Source: Megalonaias nervosa (Eukaryota; Mollusca; Bivalvia; Unionida; Unionidae). From it: a stretch of 64,000 bases of DNA. The stretch spans positions 1 to 64,000 of the forward strand of contig JAECUM010000808.1 of assembly GCA_016617855.1 (NCBI GenBank). The letters are read 5' to 3'. Each line of letters begins with the position of its first letter. Position 1 is the stretch's first letter. The notes under the pieces are model-generated. The model worked only from the letters and a program-made list of their open reading frames with translations, did no database searches and was not told where the DNA came from. A program made the translations under genes and the position numbers. Positions 1-12,479 of this stretch are shown here, one piece after another.

Positions 1-1616
1 TTTTTTAACATTTTATATATTTGGTAATTCATTCATTGCACTTTCAGAAGCTGGTATTGTCTAGTCTGGCAAAATTCATGTTCCCTATTTTAATAGCTGC
101 CAAGGATAGTGTACTTTAGACAAATTCAGGCTGATTTTTGGAGCACAAGGGAGCAGTCATTTTAGTTAGCAGTGTGCTAAGATCATTTACAATTTCCAAA
201 AGTACAATGTCCAAAGAAATGTCAGCCACATTCCATCAAAGTAGCAGAGGTATGCCAACATTCTCTCCACTGTGCATGTTTTAAATGCAGACAACTTCAC
301 CTTACATACATCACTCTCTCAAAAGTACATAATAACTGGTGAGCGCCCCCTACACATGATGCCATCCCTCATCCAAAGCATTGGATATTAAATAAATCCT
401 GATTGCCTTCTGCAAATCCTTTGCGTCAAAAAAACGCACAGCAACAAAACGTGTTTCAATTTTCTCTAGCGTGCGTCCCTGATGCACAAATGTGCATAAA
501 GGGAAACGCTGAATAACACACACTATACAAGGTAAGCTGTTTTTTTTATTTCACTGAAATCCAGCAAAAACTAATGAAATCATGAATATAAATGTAACCA
601 TGTTTTTATTGTCAGTTTCTGTAGTCAGCCATGATGATGCTCTAGTATTCAGCCCAGCAACCAGCCTCAGTAGTCTCAGTAACTGATATGATGGCGCTCA
701 GCAGTAGTAAAACTGCAGAACAGCTGTAGTAGCTAAAGGGTTAAAAATTGTTCTCGTCTTAGTCATAGATGACATGGACTCTTCTTTTTATATCCTGAAT
801 TGAAGCTGCATCCATTGATGTAAGACTATAGATGGACGACTATAATGTTTTAGAATCCTGAATGCATTTTCAAATTTAGGTTTGCAAAGATGGACAGTTT
901 GAATGCAGTGTGGCTTCTTGTTCTTACTTTTAACATGTTTGTTATCAGAATGTTTGGAAAATGTACAATTTTAAATTTTTACTTTGGGCAATTCTCAGAG
1001 ACCAGGTCTATTCTCTGAGACCATAGTCACGGTAGCTAAGTTGGTAGAGTGTCTAAAGTGTTATGAAGTCATGATTTCATTACGATCTGCCTTTGGTTCC
1101 TAGGGATATGCATTTAGCTCCCATTTCCTTGGCATGATACAGTCAAATAAAATGCTGAAAGTGTAATTATAATTCAACCGACCATCTTATGAGACCTTTT
1201 CTCAGCTTGTCGCCAGATTTTTTTCCTGAAATGTTAAGTGATTGAGCTTACATTGTGAACTGTTAATTTGGCATGGCAACTGTTTTTTGCTTCTGATTTC
1301 TTGAAGAAAGAAAATAGAAGTCACATACTTGTGAACTTATCTTTTCTGGCCCCTTGAATTGATAAGTTTTCATACTTAGAAAATTCATAATATTCACTCT
1401 CTTCTTGCTGATACAATATTGAGGTGTGAGTTTGTTACCTTTTTACATTTCAAAATATTTAGTTATTGCACACTTTTTAAGAACAGGCAGAGATTTAATG
1501 TGTTTCAGTCTATCTGGACATGTGCGTGTGCTTTTGTAATAAATATCATTGTTCAAAATAGATAATGGAAACATTGGGATAGGATTATATGTGAACTGTT
1601 GACATAAAAATGGCTT
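1..1616. other. Non-coding, no gene seen; one tRNA-like SINE fragment
   Basis: AT-rich DNA without a supportable coding exon on either strand. At about 1025-1165 there is a tRNA-like head (GGTAGCTAAGTTGGTAGAG resembles a tRNA A box) followed by TTAGCTCCCATTTCCT. A similar tail recurs near 37900 and in inverted form near 41290, so this is one member of a tRNA-derived SINE family. Nothing else was identified. Confidence 0.5.
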
Positions 1617-1792
1617 TGACTTTTGGTTCCCAACCTGTGGGCTGTGGAATCCTGGGGACAGTGGGGTTATTCCAAGGTGTTATGCAAGGGTCAAGCTAGA
1701 CTTGAATTTTAGGGAGAAGTGACTTCTCCTTTTGGACAGAACATGGAGAAGTAAGAGCTCAACAGGGAGAAGTGGACGGGAAGCAAGAAATG

Positions 1793-1843
<51 letters not shown>

Positions 1844-3405
1844 GTGTGTTCTCTTATTTAAATTATGCCCTCTATTTCCCAGTATTCATATTTGCATTTA
1901 ACATTGGATTTAAGCAATACTTTATTTTCTAGTAGAAAATTTTCTTAGTTATTTTGGCCATATGACTCTAAAAGAGAATAATAGAAACCTTATTGTAACA
2001 AAATTTAACTGAGTAACTAGATTACATTATTGTAATTGCAGGTTGGTAAAAATGCTTAATCAACTACCCTTAATCAATTTTTTAAAATATATTTTTGTAT
2101 TATTTTTTTATATATACTTTTTAAAAGTTGACAATAGTGGCACTTTCAAATATTTCTGACTGCGTTTGACGCAACCCCTGTACCATGTACACGAGGGCAA
2201 ATACACCTGTGTCCTCACTTCTTTGTTGTGGATAAAACATTACTGTAACTATTCACATATAATGCTAAAACACATAAAATTACAGACATGGCTCATTTAT
2301 AGTCGGTATATGAACTAAACCCTTCTTTCCAACCGAATCAGCACAGATGTGAGTGCATCTATTTTTAGAAGGAGGGGTTTTCAATCACTCACTTTATATT
2401 GCTTCATTACAACAGTCCATCATAGGACTGCAGATTTATGGTTTATTTATTTGTCTACGTACTTGTATTAATTTTAGGCATTGATTAAATATTATCTGCT
2501 TCGCAGCTTTTTTCCATATTTTCACAAATATGAGTCAAGTCAGTAAACAACTTTGACCTTACAACACTTCTCGCAAATTCCACAACATAGCATTGTCTCA
2601 TATGTTTCTGACCTATATAATTGCATTTTAAAGTTAAATCGTACGCTAAATAACATAATACCTAGGCTTTGCTTTCTATGAATTGTATATTTTTCTGTAC
2701 ATATTTGCTCAATGATTTACGACAAAAGTCAATCTAATAAACTGGTACTTCCCAGACATAGCGATGTCTGCCATTTTTTCCACGTTACTGTACACTTGCA
2801 GTTTCAAACTAATTTTATGAGGAAATAGTGTACAAGAGGCAATTAAAATATGCAGATCACCGATTTTATTCTTAAAATACAAATTGCTGTATACATACTA
2901 TTGTTAAAGTTTTGAAACACAAGTTTGTATGTTTTTATAATCGAAGGATAACATGCGTAAATTGGGTTGTGATAGAGGCCTAGTTGCCAACTCGGGAAAT
3001 GGTTAATGGTCAATCAGCTATAAAAACACGTGCCTGTGAATGTGCAAGAGTTTGTTTGTCAGCGTAATTGATGTCAAAACTAGGCCTAGCTACAGATGGC
3101 TTGAAGAATACATTTCGCTACAACACAATACTTGAATAAACCTGCCTAAGGCGAGGGGGGAATCTCAGAAGGTATCTCATAAATGTACCGCTTAAAAAAA
3201 ATGAGAGGGCGAAGTCGTTTTCGCTTTCCTAACAGAAGAAGGTGAAGTTCACTTTTTTTAGGCAACTTAGTCGCCCACTTCGCCTGGTAGCGTGACCCCT
3301 GTGTTATGTATTTGGTAGAAGTATTAGCATGTGGGGTCCACAAAATTTTTGGAAGTTAAGAAGGGGTCTTCATACTCGAAAAGATTGGGAACCATTGCTA
3401 TAGAG
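1617..3405. mobile_element. Possible decayed hAT-like DNA transposon
   Basis: The left edge reads TTTTGGTTCCCAACCTGTGG. The right edge, read on the other strand near 3405, is CAATGGTTCCCAATCTTTTC. Both match the GGTTCCCAACC type of terminus common in Charlie-like hAT elements. No matching 8-bp target duplication was found, so the boundaries are approximate. The interior has an AT microsatellite (1795-1841) and no transposase reading frame. It could also be two unrelated fragments. Confidence 0.35.
1795..1841. repeat. (AT)n microsatellite
   Basis: Uninterrupted AT dinucleotide run of about 47 bases. Confidence 0.97.
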
Positions 3406-3587
3406 GTTGACCAAGGGAGATGAGTCATACTTTAGAAATAGGTTCATGCTGTATCCATATATACACTTCATGAATGTAAAATGACAAATACACATGTTAA
3501 GCTGGCATTAGCCCCTAAATTCATTTTTAGCCTCAGTGAAAGCAGGTGGGAACAAGGATACATGTTGCGTGTACCAGTAAATGCAAA

Positions 3588-3720
3588 GGGAACTGCGGTG
3601 GCTCAATGGCATACATGACAAAGATCATGAGTATGAATCCTACCTGATCTGCTTGGCTCAGCGGCTGCAGTGTTTCTTTGTGCAAGACATTTTACTCCTA
3701 TTGCTTCTGTACGACTCTAA
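3588..3720 (+). repeat. tRNA-derived SINE fragment
   Basis: TGCGGTGGCTCAATGGCATA resembles a tRNA A box and ATGAGTATGAATCCTACC a weak B box, followed by a non-tRNA body. The head cannot fold as a clean tRNA, so it is read as a SINE and not a tRNA gene. Confidence 0.4.
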
Positions 3721-3811
3721 TGTGTTTGTGTACCATGAAGCATCAGACAGTCTATGAAGATAAAATTCATGTTTTTATGAATGATTCTTTTCTGATTTGC
3801 CCTGTAGGCTC

Positions 3812-4010
3812 AAGTATCTATTCTTGCTTATAAGTCAAGTCAATCTGCAAACAACAGAGATCCAGATCTGCCATGGCGTAATGTGCCTGCAGTTTGATGG
3901 GATTGTTATATCTTGTTTGTTCTACTTATTGCTCCTAACAAACTGTGCAGATACAGATCTGCCAGCACATTATATGACAGAAGATCTTGGTCTTTGCAGT
4001 TTGCAGGTTT
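3812..4010 (+). mobile_element. Diverged copy of the TA-flanked MITE
   Basis: Contains TTGCTTATAAGTCAAGT and the internal phrases of the MITE family (AGATCTGCCA, TTTGCAGTTTGCAGG) described at 14777 and 17615. The termini are badly decayed and the order of internal blocks partly differs, so the edges are approximate. Confidence 0.45.
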
Positions 4011-4094
4011 GAATCCTACAATCAGATTCACCCAGGTTTGATGCCATGACATGTCCTTGGACAAGGCAATTATCACCAACTTACTCGTCGACCA

Positions 4095-4356
4095 CTCCAG
4101 TGGCCTAGTGGTTAGAGCATTTGTCCAGGTACGTGAGGTTGCAGGTTTGAACCCCAGCCAAGTCATACCAAAGACTTATAAAAATGGTACTAACAGCTGC
4201 CTTGCTAGGCGCTCAGCATTAAGAGGTTAACGTTAGGACTGGTCTGCCTAGGTGTCAGGATAATGTGACTGAGTGGGACATTATGCTACATGTCTGCGGC
4301 ATGATGTCCCAGTGCTAGCCATCACTATGAACTGCCACACTGCGGACATTATATCA
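4095..4356 (+). mobile_element. SINE2, near-complete tRNA-derived copy
   Basis: The tRNA-like head has an A-box-like TGGCCTAGTGGTTAGAGC and a B-box-like GGTTTGAACCCC. The body is CATACCAAAGACTTATAAAA, CTCAGCATTAAGAGGTTAAC, and then ATGTGACTGAGTGGGACAT. Two other copies in the window (43745-44810 reverse, 55730-58720 forward) share all of this but are split at the TTAA that lies at 4219-4222 here. This copy therefore serves as the empty-site reference. Confidence 0.85.
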
Positions 4357-4359
4357 ATA

Positions 4360-5660
4360 TGACTGAAAAATTTTTGAAGTTAAATTAAAACTCCAAATCA
4401 CACTCGCACATCCCAACTTACTCATCATTAAATGAACTTCTTGTGTTGCTGTGCTGTGTCAAGCACCAAATTGAAATAGTTTGCAAATTGATATTGTCAG
4501 GACATGTACATTACTGTGTAGATACTGTACTTATTAAATATCATGGATCAGCAGCTGACTTTAAAGAAGTTGTTCAGTTATAAATGGTTCTTCAGGGTTA
4601 AAGGTGAGCATCTAACTTTGGTGATCAGGTTGCAGAAGAAAGGGAAGCTCAATCATACCTTTACCTACTCAAGCTAGAGTTGAATTTAATACCTCTAGTA
4701 TGGTCTTTAATACAGCAGGTTTACTTTGCTGCAGGCATAGCAGGCCATACCATAATTAATATTTGAAAATAGTCTTGTCTGATGCTTTGATGTAAGGTCA
4801 CTAATTATCAAGGAAGGTTCTAGAAGTTGCCTTTGGCAGACTGGCATGTAATGAGGCTGCTGGCAAATAGGAGTTTACACACCAGCCATATTTACTCTTG
4901 TGCATTATATACTGGCAGAGGCTGCTTGCTGGTAATAATGGATCAGGTAAAAAGTAAAGATTATGACATGCCAGTATATTGTGCAGTGACAAATCCAAAT
5001 GTTTGCTTTTTTCTGGTTTAATGTCAATTCTAATGGAGGAAATACAGTACATGGGCTAGAAATGACACTGGCATTGATAAATATAGCATAGAGTTGCTTT
5101 ATCTGTATAAACATGTTTTCTACAATCCAGACATGCTTTCATGTTTATAAACTGTATTCTTTTTTGTGACTAATTGTAAGAATACATTTTTTGTGGCATG
5201 CAGACAGATATTATGTGGCAGATGTGATTAATATTGTGTCTGATCTGAACTTAAGTAATTTTGGGATGGATCAATATATCAGAGACAAGTTTTGGTTAAG
5301 ATGAAAAGAAGTTTACTATTTTCTGACATCACTATCCCTCCTTACCTTACCTTTCATTAGTCTTGAAACATTTTCAACAGATACTGGTTATCATCTGGCA
5401 GTTGATCTCTACCCATTATTCACACATTTATTGTACCATTTCTATACCCTCTCTCCAAAAAGGGTAAATGTCTATTCATCCTTCCATCCATTAGTGTTGT
5501 TAATGGAACTGGTCCTGCAGTTTTTGATAGCTTGCCATGATATCTGGTAAACAATATGGTCATTGCCTGAAGATGTACATACTGACAAATCAGTTTTGTT
5601 AAAGTTACTGACCTTTTCATCTTGTAGCTGAATGCAGCCTATGACAGAATCTTGTGAGTG
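4360..5660. other. Non-coding stretch, nothing recognised
   Basis: No exon or clean repeat boundary was seen. The part around 5540-5620 has the phrase 'ggtcattgcctgaagatgtacatactgacaaatc' type, which recurs near 6980, 7110 and 9750, so a diffuse dispersed repeat is present. Confidence 0.5.
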
Positions 5661-5662
5661 TA

Positions 5663-6931
5663 CTGTATATACTCGCTTATAACATGAGTGCAACTGCAAA
5701 CTGAACAAACCCAGATCTACTGTCATATAATGTGCAGGCAGATCAGGATATGTGCAGTTTGTTAGGAGTAATCAGTATAACAAACAACATAGACCCTGAT
5801 CTGCAGATGCATTGTGGTTAGAGATGTCAAAATTTTAGAAAAAGTCAATCGGGTACCCGACAATTGTAATGATTATTTACCCGGATATCCTATCAGTGGG
5901 AAATTATATTAAATGTGAATCTGAACTGCATTTGTTGTTAGTTCATACATGCCGACCCTCAGAGAGGTATAAGCATAATTATTACAGATATGAGTGGCAA
6001 AAAACGTGCAGTGAGAATGTAAAATGAGTGATCTGTATATTATATACCATAATTACAGAAAATCATATGAAAAACTTAAATTTATCTCAGCTACTTACTG
6101 ATCTGCAGTTAAAATTCTTGTCACAAATTGGCTAAATCCATGTGGATTGGTATGAGAATACAGACACAAAACAAAATAATAAATTATATATATACATATC
6201 ATTCACTTTAATTAGTCTACATCACGTGTTTAACTTTCACTCAAAGGTCAGAAAGTCAAGTCCACAAATTCCCCGTTTCAAAATTTGTGAAGCCTGATTG
6301 ATTTGTCTGTTTCCTGATGCAATATGTTTTTTTCAGTTTAACAAAATCCCTCCTCTCTAACATTTTTAGTCATATAACACAGATGAGTCACATCGATAAA
6401 GTCCATTTCTCTTTATAATATTTGGTGCCATGTTTTCTCAACATAGACTGGTCTGCACATAACCGTATTTCAAACTATAATGAAACTGTGTCACAGGGTT
6501 TAAAATTCAAGAAACCCGTTTTTTTTTTTAACTGTGTCATGTACAGTTATTATAAATAGAAAATAAGGAAACTGTTTGATGTACATAGCCAAATGGTCGT
6601 ACATGTCAACAATATAAGATCGGAAGATGGAGGTCTACACTGGATCAATATCACATGACACAAGCCTTGAACTGTACTCGTTATTTTGTGTCTCTTTCGC
6701 TCCTGACGTCGACAGATATAATCTCTGATCTGAATTTGGAAACATGCTTTTTTTATTTTTTTTATTTTTATTTACATGAACTAAACGGTTACCCTATATC
6801 TCACTTTATTAACCGGGTAATTATAAACGGGCGAGTACCCAGGTACTTGTTGACATCTTTAATTGTGCTATGGCAGATCAGGATAGTTGTTTTTTGCAGT
6901 CTGACTCTTACTTAGAAGTGTGTATATATGG
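5663..6931 (+). mobile_element. TA-flanked MITE, split by a hAT-like insertion
   Basis: Starts CTGTATATACTCGCTTATAA after TA (5661-5662) and ends GTGTATATATGG before TA (6932-6933). Without the insertion it is about 220 bp and matches the copies at 14777, 17615, 18350, 38166 and 41010. TA duplications and short inverted termini suggest a Tc1/mariner-type non-autonomous element. The superfamily is inference. Confidence 0.75.
5819..6861. mobile_element. Non-autonomous hAT-like element nested in a MITE
   Basis: Terminal inverted repeats TAGAGATGTCAA (5819-5830) and TTGACATCTTTA (6850-6861) match at 11 of 12 positions. They are flanked by ATTGTGGT (5811-5818) and ATTGTGCT (6862-6869), an 8-bp duplication with one mismatch, as expected for hAT. 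Subterminal GGGTACCCG and GAGTACCC are also near-symmetric. The 1043-bp interior has no transposase frame. Confidence 0.82.
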
Positions 6932-7179
6932 TAATTAGTCACTTTTCTCAGTGAATAGTCATAAAACTTGGTAATTGTGATAGTCATCATCTGAAGATAC
7001 ATGTCATCAAATCATTGCTCCCAACATTTTGCTAGAGTTGTTGCCATTTTTGTCTTATGAATACATCTAGTCTCATTATTTATGACAGATCATCATGTTT
7101 GATAAATATTGTGGTCATCATGTGAAGATGCCTATAATGACAAATCTCTGTGCTCCTTTGAATTTTTTTTTAAGCCCTG

Positions 7180-7640
7180 TTGGCCATAGATGGGAACAGC
7201 TTGTGGAATGGCCTGTAGTTCATCATCATGGTTTTGGATTATTATTTTTACTGTGCCAAAACTTCTTGGAGGATTGCCATAAAACTTCACGCAAATTCAT
7301 CCCAGGGTTACATTAGTCCTCAATGAAAATGGCACCACAGTGGCCATCTAAACATGGGGTTTTCATGGAAAGACTTCCTACAGTGTCTAGTGGGTTCTGC
7401 ATGAAAATGGTTCCTATTTTAACATCCAGTAAGGCCATCATGGCAACCAGCTTGAAAATCTTGTTATCACTACTTCTGGTCCGAAATGAAAACAGTGCCA
7501 ATCTGATTTCCAATAATAAGTCAGTTATGGTGGGCATCTTGGAAATTTTGTTACTGCTGTTCCTCCTGAATAGATGGTTTCATTTTCATAAGGTTTTCAC
7601 TAACAGACTTGTGATGTCTAATTAGTCTTAAACGAAAATA
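7180..7640 (+). repeat. R1 dispersed repeat copy
   Basis: Member of a dispersed family with phrases GGAGGATTGCCATAAAACTT, AAAATGGCACCACAGTGGCC, GGGGTTTTCATGGAAAGACT and CATGGCAACCAGCTTGAAAA. Other copies lie at about 10290-10601 plus 12289-12440, 35160-35815, 39180-39640 and 46420-47480. The sequence is itself built of loosely repeated sub-blocks. Open frames across it differ between copies, so no protein is called. It may be a 3' fragment of a non-LTR element or a complex satellite. Confidence 0.7.
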
Positions 7641-9430
7641 GTACCCAAGGACAGCTGCTTATGGCAGTTATCTTAACAAATCTTCTTATTGATTCTTGAC
7701 TTCCTGGAAATTCTTTTTAACCAGCAGAGCATCAGACCCTACGATGCTGTATTTTGAGTTCATTTCATCTTCTGTTAAAAAAAAAATATGCTGAATTTGT
7801 ATTATCAAATTACTACATCTGTTTCCATAGGTTCAGTTATCTCATACTTTGCACACAAAAAAGATAATTATTAGTAGCACAAAGAAAATATTTAACAGGG
7901 AATTATGAATGAGTAAGTACCTTTTTCAGATATCCATATCAAAGCATGAAGGTAAAGGTCCTCTGCACAGTTTGGAGGGATATGAAAATAGAGATATTCT
8001 CGGCATATTCTAATATAAGAATGTCGTCTAAATATCACATGATTATTTTGAGTAATGATTTGTTCCTGATGTTTCCTCTTTGGATAATGGTTATTTTCAC
8101 AATACCCTAATCCACTCCAGGAGAAAAAGAAGCATTCCTGTTACAGTGAGCTTTACATCTGGCATTAGCCAACCCTAAGCAGCTAGATGACTGCAGGAAA
8201 TGCACTTGACCAGGCAGGTATCTAATCATATTAACACCTGACATAAATAGCAAGTAGCAGATCCAGAGGTTGGCTGTATAAATTTATTTTTCATAATAGT
8301 AATTAAATTAATTTTAACCATAGCCATCAATGTCTTGTTGCCCCACTGGACTGTGACTGTGATACACATAGTTGCCAGAAGCTAAAATTTTGTTTTTGTG
8401 GACTACCAGGGCATTGGGTTTTTCTACCCTGGTCACTATGCGTTTGAAAGGATTATCTTTTTGACATGTTTTTTCACTTGAACTCTTCTCACTATATGTA
8501 GTAGGTCCTAAATGAAACTGATTTGAATGTGACCTCCCAAATTCTGGAAATTCTTATAACAGCTATTGTTCCTAAATGGATGGTTGTGCCGACATTTTAA
8601 AAAGAAGAAAAATTGAAATTTGTGTCATCACTACTATTGCATGAGTTTACCTGGAGTTTTCATAACAACACTTGCAATATTTAATTGGCTCAGAATGACA
8701 GTAGTGCAGATTTGACCATTAACATGTCTGTGCTTGTGCAAAGGAGCATTAAAAACAGGCTTGTATTGTATCTAGATGTGCCATTGCTTCGGGTTTGTAA
8801 TGTCATTAGTTGTATCTATAGTCATGTGCCATTGCTTCGGGTTTGTAATGTCATTAGTTGTATCTATAGTCATGCGTATGGGTTGGTAAATTAAAAATCT
8901 AAACTGTCTGGTTCTTAATGAGCCAGACCATACACAACAATACAGATGCAAATAGTGACATGACTGAACTAGAAGTAATATCAAACATAGTGAATCACAG
9001 TAGATTCAAAACAGTGTTGCAGGTATCTTGTGAACATGTTAATTCTAAACATATTGGAAAATATTTTACTACCAAATTTGATATGTTGCAGTTTCTCAAG
9101 AATATCAGAGAAGGTCTTAAAATTTGGAATCATTGAAATTGTTTTCAGCCAGTAGAGTACCAGTTTATGATCATCATATGAAGACGTTGACAATTCACAG
9201 CTCTCCTGAGATTTTTGTTGCTGTCTCTTACTTGAGGTGGATGTAGTATATGACTGAATCTTAAGAATGCAACTACATGTGTATCAGTTTGAATAGATCT
9301 GCATGAAATTTTGTACATGTTATGGTCATGATCCGAAACTGGATATTCATGTCTTGATAAATCACTGTGCTCACACAATATTTGCTGGTGTTTGTGTTTT
9401 TATGTCCTGCAGCTGAATGTATAAGACAGT
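7641..9430. other. Non-coding, with weak R1-like segments
   Basis: About 8490-8600 has 'ggtcctaaatgaaact' and 'cctaaatggatggttgt' phrases that recall R1. A perfect 48-bp tandem duplication lies at 8776-8871. About 9150-9420 holds another diffuse repeat. No coding exon was supported. Confidence 0.5.
8776..8871. repeat. Perfect 2 x 48-bp tandem duplication
   Basis: The unit starting ATGTGCCATTGCTTCGGGTT occurs at 8776-8823 and is repeated exactly at 8824-8871. Identity of the two units points to a recent duplication. Confidence 0.97.
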
Positions 9431-9432
9431 TT

Positions 9433-9672
9433 GTTTTTTGTGGGTTTAAGACCATTTTGGAGCACATGCTAGGCTATAATGGCAGCCAATATATCTGGTG
9501 GAGGAAGAACTCTGGGAAAGCACAGGGACAAACCACCAACCCAATGGAAGCTACTGGCAAGCTTTCTTACATATAGCCAAGTCTGAAACTCGAACCCATG
9601 TGGACAGAGGTGAGATGCCAGTAATTGGTAAAGGCAAGTGCCTTGGACCACATGGCCCACCCAGGGCCCCCT
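9433..9672 (-). mobile_element. SINE1, old reverse copy
   Basis: Reverse-strand, diverged copy of the SINE1 family. In the + direction it runs from GTGGGTTTAAGACCATTTTG through CCACCAACCCAATGG and GCTTTCTTACATA to CCTTGGACCACATGGCCCAC and CAGGGCCCC. No target duplication was resolved. Confidence 0.75.
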
Positions 9673-10289
9673 GTAATATTAGACAGAATCTTGTGAACAT
9701 AACTTGCCATGCAGTTATTTTTATGGATCACTGTAAATTTGAAGATATCATGGTCATCATCTGAAGATATTTGTAATGACAAATCTGTGCGTCCCCTTTG
9801 TAAGTGTTGATGCCCATTTAACTTTCAGCTGGATGCATTATTTGACTGAATTTTGTTTGATTGTTTTGAAACTTCATTCATACCATATATTATACTTAGA
9901 TGCATGTTGATCAAACATCGTATTTGCAGTTTTTTGTTGCTGTAGACTCGGTCATGGGGGTATGGGTGGAATATGGGAGAGGTCAGAGTATATTTATGTG
10001 AGTATGTTGACATCATTCCTCTAGTTTAGACATTGCATTATGGATTTGTCTTGCTTGCAAATGAAATTGAGACAAAAGGTTTGTTTCCTCAATGCTATCA
10101 CGCCTGTTCTGGTTTGCATGAACTTTGTTTGTCTGCTTCTGTCATATTTGCTTTTGCAGATCAGTTAATGTCTTTTGCCCAAGTTACAGCTTTAGTGTAA
10201 GTTTGATTAAGGACTCTGGCAGATGGGTATATATATTTCAATTATTAATGCTGAAGAGATTACATTTTTAGCTAGACTGGACATAGACC
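9673..10289. other. Non-coding stretch
   Basis: Contains a diffuse repeat around 9740-9800 (GGTCATCATCTGAAGATA) also seen near 6980 and 7110. Nothing else was recognised. Confidence 0.5.
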
Positions 10290-12440
10290 AGAAGAGCTTA
10301 TTCATCCTTATTCATCCATCCGTTAACACAAGTTACCACTACTCCTCCAAAACCACTTAGAGGATTGCCTTTAAATTTTACTCACATGTTCATCCCATGG
10401 TTTAGTTGGCCTTAAATGAAAATGGTCCTGCTCAGTCATCCATCTGGAAAATCTTGCTATTGATGCTTCGCATAAATGGATGGTCATTTCACCCATGGGG
10501 TTTTCAGTAAAAGACTTCTAATGATGTCTGGTTGATCCTAAATGAAAATGGTGCAGAACTGAAATCTAGTATGGCCATCATCGCAGCATCTTATGCTGTC
10601 TAATGGACAGTTCCGACCTGTCAATCAAACTGGGCGCACTAACCAATCTAAAGTAGGTATCGATTTTACTGCGTAGCTACGCATTGCTATTCACCATATT
10701 TGCTCACAAACATGAGACCACAAATGATTACTTGTATTACATTGCAGAGGAATTTGAAAGTTTACACAGAAAATCACTGAAAATTTATCAGAAAGATGAT
10801 TCACCATGGTGCAAGGGGCACATGAGATGCAGATTGTCATTATTATGAAAGGATTCAAGAGCGAGTTTTTTAAAATAATTCTCAACCAAACACCAACATG
10901 GAAAAATGTCTGCATTGGAAGTGATGAATGATTTATAATCATATTTCATATGTAAACACACACAACTGTTTTAAAATAATGATAGTATTTGTTGTGCTTT
11001 TGAAAGTGTTGAATACAATTTTATGCTAATTGTATGCTGATGTTCAAATTGTATGTCTTATTGGAGCCATTATATTACATGAAATAGAAAAACTTTGTGT
11101 ATATGTGTTGTTTATTTTTGTACTTTTATTACTTTGGTTTGTTTTTGCTTTTAAAAAGTAAAATTTGGAATATTGGAATCCTGTATATGCTTCATTAGTG
11201 AAGATTTTATTAACATTTTCAAACTTGAGCATTAAATTGTAACAGGTGTTAAGTTGCCAAAACACCACCCTAAACTTTAAATTCTGGATTGTCCCTAATC
11301 CTATTCATATATATAATTACAAAGTTGGATTTTGACATCAGTTATTTAAAAATTTTGAATTAAGTTATTTTCAATACAGTTTTTATTATGCGAAGTTTTC
11401 AAAAAATATTTTAAATTTATGAAGAGGTGAAATAAAATATTTATTTTGTCTTTTACTTGGCTTGGGGCTATAAATCAGCTATATCCTGCCATTGAGATGT
11501 AATTTGGTCCTTTTGACTTGAAGTTAGTTTAATCTCTTACAAATTACTGATTTTAAAACATCTCCAAAATCTTCTAACATCAGCATAGTAAAATAAAATG
11601 AGTCACACTAATTAGCAAACAAAGATCAAAGAGAATGCAAACATATCCTGTCAACTTGCATGTTGTTTTTTATTTCGATGTGCCATTATTATTTCCTTCT
11701 TTTTTAAGAGATTATGATAAATGATCATTTTACATGGATCTAATTCAAATTTACTGGTTAACAATGATACCTTTATGAAATGTTTCATCCGTCCAACTGC
11801 GGAAACATGTTACCATGGCATAAAGAATGTAAAATGTAATGGGTACATAACGAAAGCTTTATTTAAATATTTTGTAAAGTAAAGAAGCTATACTAGAAAA
11901 TCTGATAATTAATAAGCATGCATAATTTTGCAAGAACAGAAAGATTTTGTTATTTTGCCCTTTTATTGCAAAATGTTATCTTCTAGTTTGTCAGGATGTT
12001 TGTTCTTCAACATAGATCGCCAGCAATATGTTGTAACTTTGGCCTGATTTTCACCATCAAAAATACTAATTTCGTGAATATGAATATAGTATAGTAATTT
12101 AAGCTTTTCTTTAAAGCACGATCTGAAAGAATCTTACAATCGGGCTAGAATTTTTCAGAAATATTGTTGAAAATATTATCCAATGAATCTGCTGTTGATA
12201 CTACTGGATCGCCATTTTCGCAATAGTTTGTGAGCCACAGTAACAGTAAGTGGGTGGAACTTATCATTCAGAATTGGAACTGTCCATTGGTCCTAAAGGA
12301 AAATGGTGCTGATCCGATGTCCAGTATGGCCACCAATGTCCATCGTTAAAATCTTCTAGTCACTTCTCATTTGTTTTCACTAACAGACTTCTTATGATGC
12401 CTAGCTGGTCCTAAATGAAAATGTTTATTATGGGATTAAT
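10290..12440 (+). repeat. R1 dispersed repeat, split by an inserted element
   Basis: R1 sequence runs from 10290 to 10601 and resumes at 12289 with TGGTCCTAAAGGAAAATGG-type sequence. In uninterrupted copies the phrase 'gatgtctagttggtcctaaat' is continuous. The break coincides with the inverted termini of the element at 10602-12288. Confidence 0.75.
10602..12288. mobile_element. DNA transposon of unknown superfamily with 13-bp inverted repeats
   Basis: AATGGACAGTTCC (10602-10614) and GGAACTGTCCATT (12276-12288) form a perfect 13-bp inverted repeat exactly where an R1 copy is interrupted. The 1687-bp interior is AT-rich and has no long reading frame, so this is a non-autonomous or decayed element. 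The target duplication is too short or degraded to define (compare 'gtct' on the left and 'ggtcc' on the right with 'gtctagttggtcc' in R1). Confidence 0.75.
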
Positions 12441-12479
12441 GCCATTTATCCAGATGTTCAACTTTGGTTTTCCATATAA

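Noticed and set aside
7323..7625. 100-codon + strand open frame in R1
   Set aside because: Other R1 copies break this frame in different places, so it is not a conserved protein.
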